Source: Bacteroidia bacterium (GTDB taxonomy: Bacteria > Bacteroidota > Bacteroidia > Bacteroidales > BM520). From it: a DNA stretch of 14,849 nt. This document shows positions 7,850-14,849 of this stretch, one piece after another. The notes beneath the pieces are model-generated. The model did not search any database and was not told the DNA's origin. It saw only the letters and a program-made list of their open reading frames with translations. The translations under genes were made by a program, and so were the position numbers. Within the stretch, counting starts at the first letter, position 1. The number at the start of each line of letters is the position of its first letter. Location of the stretch: positions 1 to 14,849 of the forward strand of contig RZYD01000032.1 in NCBI GenBank assembly GCA_009930445.1. The letters run 5' to 3'.

Positions 7850-8602
7850 GTCCGGTAACCGATTTTTAATATCTGTAATGTTTATTAAATAGCCATAAGT
7901 AATTTTGATTTCGGTTTTTGCAATAAAACCCTTTTCAATCATTTGCATTGGCGGTTTGTCGGGTAAATGGATTTTGTAGGTAAACTGATATTCTTGTGGC
8001 TCTTGTTGCATCCGTAGCAAAATATGTTGCCTTTTCCTTCGGGTCCCCTCCTCCAGTAAATCTTGATAGGCATTGGAAAAAATACTGCCTTCGCCCAATT
8101 CCATTCCCAGGCATTCAGCGACTGACCCCCGGATTTCGGTGCTTTTTTTGACTGGGTCGTAGCGCCAGAACAGCAACTTCAGATCACGAAACAGGGCATG
8201 AATCAAGACCATGTCCAACGTGTTTCTGTTCAGTTGAATCTGTGCATGAATCCGGGATCGTACTTCCGGCAATTCGAACGGTTTGGTAATATAATCTACT
8301 GCTCCCAGTTTATATCCTTTTGCCCGGTCTTCATAATTGGTTTTACCGGTAACAAAGATTACAGGTATTCCTGAGGTCTGCGGATCTTCTTTGAGTTTTT
8401 TCATAACCTCAAATCCATCCATTCCTGGCATGGCAATGTCCAGTAAAATGCAATCCGGTTTTTTCTCTTTGGCTATTTTTAGTGCAATACTCCCATTGAT
8501 TGCCACAAGGATGTTGTAGTCACTGTTTAATGAATGAAAGAGTAAGTCGATGTTTGAACTGTTGTCATCAACAATCAGAATAGAATTTGCTCTGGTATTC
8601 AT
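7847..8602 (-). CDS. Response regulator, REC-PAS
   Basis: A 251-residue cytoplasmic response regulator, probably the last phosphate acceptor of the relay begun by the kinase upstream. Residues 7-120 are a complete receiver domain: acidic pair D12/D13, phosphorylation site D55 (LLDIAMPGMDGFEV), switch Thr85 and Lys107 before P108. Residues about 130-251 look like a PAS_3-type domain: a helix with LLFWRYD, a strand YQFTYKIHLPD, and the closing GYLINITDIKN. There is no helix-turn-helix, GGDEF, EAL, phosphatase or methyltransferase domain, so output must be by protein contact or unknown. Its ATG overlaps the kinase stop as ATGA, implying translational coupling and a fixed pairing. Some such REC-PAS proteins sense a ligand and relay to a third protein; that is inference here. 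Confidence 0.88.
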   Translation of the reverse strand: MNTRANSILIVDDNSSNIDLLFHSLNSDYNILVAINGSIALKIAKEKKPDCILLDIAMPGMDGFEVMKKLKEDPQTSGIPVIFVTGKTNYEDRAKGYKLGAVDYITKPFELPEVRSRIHAQIQLNRNTLDMVLIHALFRDLKLLFWRYDPVKKSTEIRGSVAECLGMELGEGSIFSNAYQDLLEEGTRRKRQHILLRMQQEPQEYQFTYKIHLPDKPPMQMIEKGFIAKTEIKITYGYLINITDIKNRLPD

Positions 8603-11600
8603 GGTGTAGTTATTTTTTCTTTCAGTTGCTCACATTGCTTTCCTGCCTCTTCAAAATCGTAATCATTAATTAATGAAATAATACGTTTAAAGACAGGGAT
8701 AAAATTTTCCGGCCAGCAGTGGGTTTTGATTTCATTCTTGATTGAATCGATATGCAACGGGCTGTATTGTTTTATTAAGTTGTCGATTTTTTCCAGTGCA
8801 TTTTCCAGGGTTTTTTGCGTATCGGTATTTCCTTTGTTTAGGGTCAGGGTTTCAGGTTGTTGTTTAATCTTATCCCATTTTTCCAGTTGATTAAGAAAAG
8901 TTTGGAGCTCTTTTTTAAATTCGTTGTATTGAGGGCTTTCCGGGAGAATCTGCGGGTGGAGTGTGTCAAGCATATTTTCCAGTTCTTGTGCTTGTGTATT
9001 GAGTTTTGTGGCACCCATGTTTCCAGCTAAGGATTTTATGCTGTGTACCAAAAGGTAGAGGCCAGCGAAATCTTTTGTCTTTAATTGTTTTTCCATGGTG
9101 TCAAGTGCCCCGTGGTATTTTTTATGAAAGTTTAAAAAGATAAATTCCAGTACTTTTTTATTTCCCTCCACCAGCAACAATGCTTTTTTGAGGTCTGTTC
9201 CGGGGATTACGGGTAAGTCTGCCGGAGCCTCTGACCGTTGTTCTTTTTCCTGATGAAACCCTGATTTGCCGACAATTCGTGCCAGTTGTTGGGAGAGAAT
9301 CTCTTTTTTTGTCGGTTTTTGAAGATAGCCCACCGCTCCTTGTTCTATGGCTTTTTGCGCTTCATCGTTTACACTAAATCCTGAAAAAAGCAGAACTTTT
9401 ACGTTGGGGTTGATCGTTTTCAGGGCTCTGAATACTTCATAGCCACTCATTCCGGGCATAATTAAATCGAGAATAACTGCGGCGGCCTGTTTTCCGTAAT
9501 TTTTGAACCAGGCAATGCAATCAGCGCCATTACTGAACTCAATAACCTCGTAGCCCAGATTTTTTATCAACATTGCAGTAACGGTTCTTACAATCTCCTC
9601 ATCATCTACCAGAATAATTTTTCCTTCTCCGTAAACCGTGTCCTGTTCCGTAATCATTTTTGGAATGGTTTCGTCATGGCATGTTGGAAGAAGAATGGTG
9701 AAAGTGCTGCCTTTATTGATTTCACTTTTTACCTGCAGGGTTCCGTTGTGCGATTGAATGGTACCAAAAGTGGCAGAGAGGCCTAAACCTGTACCACGGC
9801 CCTTTGGTTTTGTGCTAAAGAAAGGTTCGAATATTTTTTCCAGATGGTTGGGGCTAATTCCGCTGCCGTTGTCTTTAATTTCAATGGCCAGATATTCGCC
9901 TTCTGCAAGTTCTTCTGCCAACCCTTCAGTGTTACTGTTGGGGTATTGTAGGTTATAAGTTGATATGGTGATCTCTCCCCCGTTTTTCATAGCATCCCGG
10001 GCGTTTATCGCGATGTTTAACAGGGCATTCTGAATCGAAGAGGTGTCTCCTTTAAAATGTGGAAATCCGGCATTGAGATGTAGTTTGATGTCGATGTTTT
10101 TTCCCAGCCCTGGTTTTAAAAGCATAACACATTCATTAATAATATCATGTGCATTAATAAATAGAGAAATGTATTTTCCTTTACGCGAAAAGGCAAGTAA
10201 TTTTCCTGTAAGGTCGGCAGAATGTTCTGACGCTTTAATAATTTGTTCCACACAACCTGCCATTTGGGTATTTCTGAGTTTGTCGTAGAGGATATGGGCG
10301 TACCCGGAAATCCCCATAAGTTGATTGTTGAAATCGTGGGCAATGCCTCCGGCTAATTGGCCGACTGCATTCATTTTTTCACTGTGGCGAACCTGTTCTT
10401 CCAGTTCAATCCGCAGGCGGATATCCTGAACAAATGCTACCTTATAGGCTTCACCTGAAACGACCAGGTAATTGGTGGTGACTTCACAAGGTATTTTTTC
10501 CCCGTCTTTGGTGAGGTGAGTGGCCAGGAACTGCGTTTTTTTCAACCATTTTAGTTCATTCCACCGCAGAATAAATTCGGAGGGGTTTAACTCATAATGA
10601 ATATCATAGATGCTTCGGGTGAAGAGTTCTTCCCGGTTATATCCCAGTGTTTGGCACAAGGCGTCGTTAATGTAATGGAAAGAGCCATCTTTTTTAATAA
10701 CATAAACCATCAGCGCTGAATGATCGAGTGCAAATTTGGTCAGCTCAAGTTCATGCTCAGCTGTAATTAGTTTTGTGATATCGCGGAAGGCAGCCAGATG
10801 GACATTTTTGCTTCTCCAGACAAAATAAGCCAGTGTTACCATACCGGTGAAAGTTTGTCCCTCTTTTGTTTTGCATTGAAGGTTATTCAGTATGGCATTA
10901 TGTTGCTGCAATTGAGTCTGGAATATTTCGGGGTGCAGCGACAGTTGGGTGATTTTTATTCTTTTAAATTCTGTGGCACTATAACCAAAAAGGCGTGTGG
11001 CCGCGGTATTCGTTTCCAGAATTTCCTCCGTTTCATGGTTACACAGAAAAAGGGCATCCGATTCCATGGCGAACATATTCCGATATTTCTCTTCGCTTTC
11101 AGCCAGGGCCATTTCGTTAATCCGGTGTGAGGTCATATCCTGTAGCCAGCCCGAACTTGTCAATCGTTTTCCTGAAGCAGCATAAGTATGTTGGTATTGG
11201 GCAAAGAGATATTTTATTCTTCCGTTTTGAGCTATTGCTCTGAATTCTACTTCACCCCGTTTAACGGTAATGGAATCAGCTTCTTGAAATACATGTCCGC
11301 GCAGCCTTACAATGTCTTCTGCATATACCCGATTAAGAATTTCATTGAGGATGTTATTGGGATATGGCCGAATATCAAGGATTCGGTAGAATTCAGCGGA
11401 TACATCGAATTGTCCGTTTTCCCAATCATAATCAAAAAAGGCAATTTGTGCCAGCTGCTGTGTTCTTTCTAACCGTTCTTTATGTTGCCGTAGAATTTTT
11501 TCGGTTTCTCTGAAATTCGTAATATCTTGTGTTATCCCTATGGCCTGATGGGGTTTTCCGTTTTCTGAAAAGGAAAACCCACTTACCATACGATGAATTC

Positions 11601-12486
11601 GTAGTATTCCGTCGGGATGGTGAAAAGGGTATTCAATATCCAGGCTACGTGAATTTGTAGTTATATTTCCAAAGGCTTCTTTTGCCTGTTGTAGCTGTTT
11701 TATCGGCAGAATTTTTTTTAAGTCCTTGAAACGGGTTGGGGCATTTCCCGGATCAGTAATGCCAATGATATGCAAAGCTTCTGGCGACATATTCAGCCGG
11801 TCGGTTGCAAAATCGTACGACCATGTTCCCAGGTTGGCAATCCTTCGGGCTTCCGAAAGTTGTCTCTCGTAGATTCTAATGGAGGCTTCTTTTTTTCTGA
11901 AATCCGTGATATCCTGTATTACACCATTCAGGTATTCGGGTTCTCCTGTTTCATCCAGATAAACCCTCCCTTTCATGGAGATATCCCTGATGCTGTGGTT
12001 ATGAATAACCTGAAATTCGAGGGTAAAAGGGATTTTTTCTTCGATTACTTTGAAAAGGTGGTTTTTGACTGCTGCTTGTTCTTCTTGTGTGATTTTCTGC
12101 AGAAAATCATCCAGTGTAAGATGTTTTGCTGAAAATATGTTGTATGGAATTCCCTGAGCATTATTGGTAAAGGTAAAAGTGTTCTCATTCACTGAATACT
12201 CAAAGCCTGAAATATGTTCCAGAATAACTTCCGGATGATGAAAGACAGGTTGCAGATTTTCTTTTCGTAAGGATTCTTTTTTTTTGATAATGTGGGGAAT
12301 TATCTGCCAGAGCAAAAAGAAAAAGAGGGCCTGTGTTACTACCATATAGGTGAGAAGGGTTAATGGAGTGGTAGTGATGTTTTTTCCCAAAAAAAGAAAA
12401 ATCAGCAAAAAAAGCAAAAATGGCACAATGACCGCTGAAACCAGTGCTCTGTTTTGATACTTTTCAGGGAGGTTTTTCATAGTCAT
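8599..12486 (-). CDS. Five-PAS hybrid sensor histidine kinase with REC and Hpt domains
   Basis: A 1295-residue membrane-anchored phosphorelay kinase. Two helices (about 14-34 and 42-63) are joined by only about seven residues, so there is no periplasmic sensor and sensing must be in the membrane or cytoplasm. Five PAS domains follow, each closed by a PAC-like D-I-T or D-M-T strand: roughly 86-195, 205-322, 346-451, 464-571 and 586-689. HisKA has H717 in [10 protein letters not shown]. The ATPase domain (about 814-936) shows the N box ([14 protein letters not shown]), the DNGSGIS box and GTGLGL. A receiver (about 954-1070) has D1007 ([10 protein letters not shown]). An Hpt domain has H1148 ([12 protein letters not shown]), and a helical tail (1215-1295) often follows Hpt in such kinases. 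All catalytic residues are present. It is coupled to the REC-PAS gene and starts 165 bases after lspA. The signal is unknown. Confidence 0.93.
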   Translation of the reverse strand: MTMKNLPEKYQNRALVSAVIVPFLLFLLIFLFLGKNITTTPLTLLTYMVVTQALFFFLLWQIIPHIIKKKESLRKENLQPVFHHPEVILEHISGFEYSVNENTFTFTNNAQGIPYNIFSAKHLTLDDFLQKITQEEQAAVKNHLFKVIEEKIPFTLEFQVIHNHSIRDISMKGRVYLDETGEPEYLNGVIQDITDFRKKEASIRIYERQLSEARRIANLGTWSYDFATDRLNMSPEALHIIGITDPGNAPTRFKDLKKILPIKQLQQAKEAFGNITTNSRSLDIEYPFHHPDGILRIHRMVSGFSFSENGKPHQAIGITQDITNFRETEKILRQHKERLERTQQLAQIAFFDYDWENGQFDVSAEFYRILDIRPYPNNILNEILNRVYAEDIVRLRGHVFQEADSITVKRGEVEFRAIAQNGRIKYLFAQYQHTYAASGKRLTSSGWLQDMTSHRINEMALAESEEKYRNMFAMESDALFLCNHETEEILETNTAATRLFGYSATEFKRIKITQLSLHPEIFQTQLQQHNAILNNLQCKTKEGQTFTGMVTLAYFVWRSKNVHLAAFRDITKLITAEHELELTKFALDHSALMVYVIKKDGSFHYINDALCQTLGYNREELFTRSIYDIHYELNPSEFILRWNELKWLKKTQFLATHLTKDGEKIPCEVTTNYLVVSGEAYKVAFVQDIRLRIELEEQVRHSEKMNAVGQLAGGIAHDFNNQLMGISGYAHILYDKLRNTQMAGCVEQIIKASEHSADLTGKLLAFSRKGKYISLFINAHDIINECVMLLKPGLGKNIDIKLHLNAGFPHFKGDTSSIQNALLNIAINARDAMKNGGEITISTYNLQYPNSNTEGLAEELAEGEYLAIEIKDNGSGISPNHLEKIFEPFFSTKPKGRGTGLGLSATFGTIQSHNGTLQVKSEINKGSTFTILLPTCHDETIPKMITEQDTVYGEGKIILVDDEEIVRTVTAMLIKNLGYEVIEFSNGADCIAWFKNYGKQAAAVILDLIMPGMSGYEVFRALKTINPNVKVLLFSGFSVNDEAQKAIEQGAVGYLQKPTKKEILSQQLARIVGKSGFHQEKEQRSEAPADLPVIPGTDLKKALLLVEGNKKVLEFIFLNFHKKYHGALDTMEKQLKTKDFAGLYLLVHSIKSLAGNMGATKLNTQAQELENMLDTLHPQILPESPQYNEFKKELQTFLNQLEKWDKIKQQPETLTLNKGNTDTQKTLENALEKIDNLIKQYSPLHIDSIKNEIKTHCWPENFIPVFKRIISLINDYDFEEAGKQCEQLKEKITTP

Positions 12487-12651
12487 TTGCTTTTACCTTG
12501 AAAAGGTGTGGTAAAGGTAATGATTCTGATGCTAACACAGGAAAATCTCCGGAAGGTTATTTTTATGATGGAAAGGGAGAGGCCGGGATTGAAAATAGTA
12601 TTTTGTTGTTGGGTTAACCGGTAGAAAGAAATCAACCCTCGCGAATCGCTT
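12487..12651 (-). other. Intergenic region between lspA and the hybrid kinase
   Basis: 165 bases, probably holding the kinase promoter. On the minus strand TACCTTTA (near 12516-12523) is one base from the TAnnTTTG -7 consensus, with no convincing -33 partner. There is no stem plus T-run that would clearly end the lspA transcript, so read-through from the ileS-lspA operon into the kinase cannot be excluded. Confidence 0.35.
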
Positions 12652-13269
12652 TTATTTGCTAAAGAAACGTCGTTGAAAGAGGATAAGTCCTAGCACTCCG
12701 ATTGTAATCATACTGTCGGCGACATTAAAAATAGGGCGAAAGAATTCGATGTATTTTCCGCCTACGAAAGGGATCCATTCAGGCCAGAACCCACGGATGA
12801 AGGGGAAATAAAACATATCCACCACTTTTCCATGCATCAGGCTGGCATACCCTCCGGCTTCAGGAAGAAAGACGGCAATTTCGTAGGGTGTGCTTTCGCT
12901 GAATAATACACCGTAAAACATGCTATCGATGATATTGCCCAAAGCACCGGCGCAAATTATGGAAAGAAAAACGATGTAGAGTGTATCTGGAGTTTTGGAT
13001 TTATGTGCGATATGGCGCAGGTAAAAAATCAGTCCAATAACTGCAGCCAAACGAAAAAGGGTAAGGATAATTTTCCCTGTTTCGCCGGCAAACTCCATTC
13101 CAAAGGCCATTCCGTTATTTTCAATAAAATGTAATCTTCCCCATTGCCCCCAAAAGGGTATTTCCTGGCCAATAAACATAGTTGTTTTGACCAAATACTT
13201 GCTGATCTGGTCAATAAGTAAAATCAGGGTGATGATCCAAATGGGCTTATTCAAAAAACGACGCATCAA
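12652..13269 (-). CDS. lspA: Lipoprotein signal peptidase (signal peptidase II)
   Basis: An inner-membrane aspartyl protease that removes signal peptides from diacylated prolipoproteins. It is 205 residues against about 160 in Proteobacteria. The family blocks are in order: DQISKYLVK at 20-28, NNGMAFGM at 51-58, GALGNIIDS at 108-116, HGKVVDMF at 146-153 and FNVADS at 181-186. By alignment with known enzymes the catalytic pair is D151 (VVD) and D185 (NVAD). The extra length lies between the GNxxD block and VVD and between VVD and NVAD, forming longer periplasmic loops, as is usual in this phylum. Ser116 replaces the Arg usual after GNxxD. The start is Met1 or Met2 (MMRRFLNK). It lies 10 bases after the dksA-like stop, in one operon with ileS. 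Confidence 0.96.
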   Translation of the reverse strand: MMRRFLNKPIWIITLILLIDQISKYLVKTTMFIGQEIPFWGQWGRLHFIENNGMAFGMEFAGETGKIILTLFRLAAVIGLIFYLRHIAHKSKTPDTLYIVFLSIICAGALGNIIDSMFYGVLFSESTPYEIAVFLPEAGGYASLMHGKVVDMFYFPFIRGFWPEWIPFVGGKYIEFFRPIFNVADSMITIGVLGLILFQRRFFSK

Positions 13270-13279
13270 TGACTGCTTA

Positions 13280-13693
13280 CTAGTTAGGCTTTTTTTCCAG
13301 TTTATTTTGCTGCATTTTTGCTTCGATGCTCAGGGTGGCATGGGGTACGACTTTTAATCGTTCTTTGGGGATGAGTTTTCCCGTTTCCCGGCAAATGCCA
13401 TACGTTTTATTTTGAATACGGATCAGCGCATTCTCAAGGCTTTGAATAAACTTTTGCTGGCGGGCGGCCAGCCGGCTGTTTTCTTCTTTGCTCAACACTG
13501 CATTGCCTTCTTCCAAAACCTTAAATGTGGGGGAAGTATCGCTGGTGCCATGTACATCACTCTGTGTATAGGCTTCCTGAAGCAAGATCAGATCATTCTG
13601 GGCATTTTCAAGCTTCTGAAGGATTATCTGCCGAAATTCTTCCAACTCCTCATCGCTATAGCGTAATTTTTCATTGGTTACTTCTTTTGCCAT
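13280..13693 (-). CDS. DksA/TraR-like regulator with degenerate zinc finger
   Basis: A 137-residue cytoplasmic protein of the DksA/TraR family, which binds the RNA polymerase secondary channel and alters initiation, often with ppGpp. Residues 14-97 form long helices with charged heptad-like stretches, as in the DksA coiled coil. Residues 98-126 (YGICRETGKLIPKERLKVVP, then HATLSIEAK) align with the C4 zinc finger, but only C101 remains; the other three positions are T104, S122 and A125, so zinc is probably not bound in the usual way. The DksA tip motif D-x-x-D-x-A is not evident. The protein is a standard neighbour of ileS and lspA in Bacteroidota, here 38 bases after ileS and 10 before lspA. 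Direct effects on transcription are inferred from the family. Confidence 0.88.
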   Translation of the reverse strand: MAKEVTNEKLRYSDEELEEFRQIILQKLENAQNDLILLQEAYTQSDVHGTSDTSPTFKVLEEGNAVLSKEENSRLAARQQKFIQSLENALIRIQNKTYGICRETGKLIPKERLKVVPHATLSIEAKMQQNKLEKKPN

Positions 13694-13731
13694 ATCTGTT
13701 GTTTTAAACCGGAAATGTTCTCCGGTGAAGT

Positions 13732-14849
13732 TTATTTTCTTTTTTCGATTTTGATCCGGGTTAACAACCCTTCTGTAAGATCGATTTCTGTCGAAACCTC
13801 TTCTGTCAGTGTGGTTGCAAACAAAAGTTCTTCAGTAAGGGTTTCTGAACAAATATAATCAAAATTTGTTTTGACCACCTGTTCCAGACCCTCTTGATTC
13901 AGCAAAGTAACAATTATTTTATCAGTTACGTCAAAGTTCATTTCTTTGCGAAGGTTCTGGATTCTGTTTACCAGCTCTCTGGCCTGTCCTTCAAGCCGTA
14001 AGGCTTCAGTTACAGTGATGTCGAGTGCAACGGTAAGTTTCCCATCAGTGGCAACAACCCATCCTGGAATATCCTCGGTGGCAATTTCTACATCCGCTGT
14101 AGTCAGGGTAATCGTTTCTCCGTCAAGGGAAATGGCAACATTTCCGTTTTTTTCCAGCCCGGCAATCGCTTCCTGTGAAAAACCGGATAAGACCGCTGAA
14201 ATTTGTTTCATTTTCTTTCCGAACTTGGGTCCCAGTGTTTTGAAGTCGGGTTTTATTCTTTTTACCAGAACACCGGTTTGCGTCAGGAATTCAATTTCTT
14301 TAATATTTACTTCGGATAAAATTAGGTTTTTAACCTTTATGATCTGTTCTGTGAATTCTTCATTGAGCACTGGAAGCATAATTTTGTTCAGTGGCTGACG
14401 TACGCGCAGGTTGGTTTTTTTTCGTAGCGAAAGTACCATGGAACAAATTTTCTGTGCGAGTTGCATCCGTTCTTCCAGTTTTTTATCGATGCAGTTTTCC
14501 CGGGAAACTGGAAAATCTGACAGATGCACCGATTCGGCCTTTTCTTTTCCTGTCACGTTATTCAGATCCAGATATAAGCGTTCAGCGAAAAACGGGGCTA
14601 CCGGAGCCATAATTTTTGCTACATGGATCAGGCAGGTGTAGAGGGTCTGGTAGGCTGAAATTTTGTCATCCGAATAGCTTCCTTTCCAGAATCTTCTGCG
14701 GCTTAGGCGGACGAACCAGTTGGATAAGTGGTCGCAGACAAAATCAGTAATGGCACGGGCTGCCCGGGTAGGCTCGTAGTCCTCATACGACTCTTCTGTA
14801 AATTTTATCAATGTGTTTAGCTCCGACAGAATCCAGCGGTCGATTTCAG
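13732..14849 (-). CDS. ileS: Isoleucyl-tRNA synthetase, C-terminal part (5' partial)
   Basis: This is the last 372 or so codons of IleRS, which charges tRNA-Ile with isoleucine in the cytosol. The frame stays open to the right edge (EIDRWILSELNTLI precedes the TTG at 14811), so the true start and the HIGH and KMSKS motifs lie outside. DHLSNWFVRLSRRRFW is the anticodon-binding-domain motif of the eukaryote-like (type 2) IleRS. The following helices (LYTCLIHVAKIMAPVAPFFA, then the RVRQPLNKI segment) complete that domain. The tail, with IKPDFKTLGPKFGKKMKQI, matches the DUF5915-type C-terminal domain of long IleRS. No C-terminal zinc finger like that of E. coli IleRS is present. It is the first visible gene of the ileS - dksA-like - lspA operon. 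Confidence 0.95.
   Translation of the reverse strand, partial: EIDRWILSELNTLIKFTEESYEDYEPTRAARAITDFVCDHLSNWFVRLSRRRFWKGSYSDDKISAYQTLYTCLIHVAKIMAPVAPFFAERLYLDLNNVTGKEKAESVHLSDFPVSRENCIDKKLEERMQLAQKICSMVLSLRKKTNLRVRQPLNKIMLPVLNEEFTEQIIKVKNLILSEVNIKEIEFLTQTGVLVKRIKPDFKTLGPKFGKKMKQISAVLSGFSQEAIAGLEKNGNVAISLDGETITLTTADVEIATEDIPGWVVATDGKLTVALDITVTEALRLEGQARELVNRIQNLRKEMNFDVTDKIIVTLLNQEGLEQVVKTNFDYICSETLTEELLFATTLTEEVSTEIDLTEGLLTRIKIEKRK

Noticed and set aside
11770..12132. 120-codon plus-strand frame inside the kinase gene
   Set aside because: It is antisense to well-defined PAS domains, so a shadow frame.
1..14849. Search for CRISPR arrays, insertion sequences, attachment sites, tRNA or rRNA genes
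   Set aside because: No regularly spaced direct repeats, terminal inverted repeats with transposase, or cloverleaf sequences were recognised by eye; a covariance-model scan was not possible.

Overview
The window reads as a chromosomal segment of a Bacteroidota bacterium, most likely from the Bacteroidales/Marinilabiliales side. Three things point there: a huge secreted multidomain protein ending in a type IX secretion (T9SS) sorting domain, the gene order ileS - dksA/traR-like - lspA typical of this phylum, and start regions mostly without Shine-Dalgarno sequences. Base composition looks even across the window, and I see no insertion sequence, phage, integron, CRISPR or RNA gene.

Layout. (1) 1-4441, plus strand: the 3' part of a secreted glycoside-hydrolase-like protein with a catalytic barrel, a collagen-binding-like domain, PKD/Ig-like domains, a tandem repeat and a T9SS C-terminal domain. 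(2) 4398-5294, minus strand: a CDF-family Zn2+-type metal exporter whose 3' end overlaps gene 1 convergently by 44 bp. (3) 5295-5643: an AT-rich divergent intergenic region with a long-looped inverted repeat. (4) 5644-7837, plus strand: three envelope proteins of unknown role. They are a small secreted protein followed by a strong intrinsic terminator, a lipoprotein, and a DUF3078-like beta-barrel candidate. (5) 12486-7847, minus strand: a two-gene phosphorelay, with a five-PAS hybrid histidine kinase (HisKA-HATPase-REC-Hpt) translationally coupled by ATGA to a REC-PAS response regulator. (6) 14849-12652, minus strand: ileS (5' end outside the window), a dksA/traR-like regulator and lspA, closely spaced as one operon.

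How it fits together. LspA matures lipoproteins such as the one at 6199. The kinase/regulator pair forms a plausible complete His-Asp-His-Asp relay, but its last protein has a PAS domain where a DNA-binding or enzymatic output would normally sit, so its output is not visible here. I found no clearly new defence or mobile system. The least explained parts are the 5644-7837 envelope cluster, the REC-PAS output, and the divergent region at 5295-5643.
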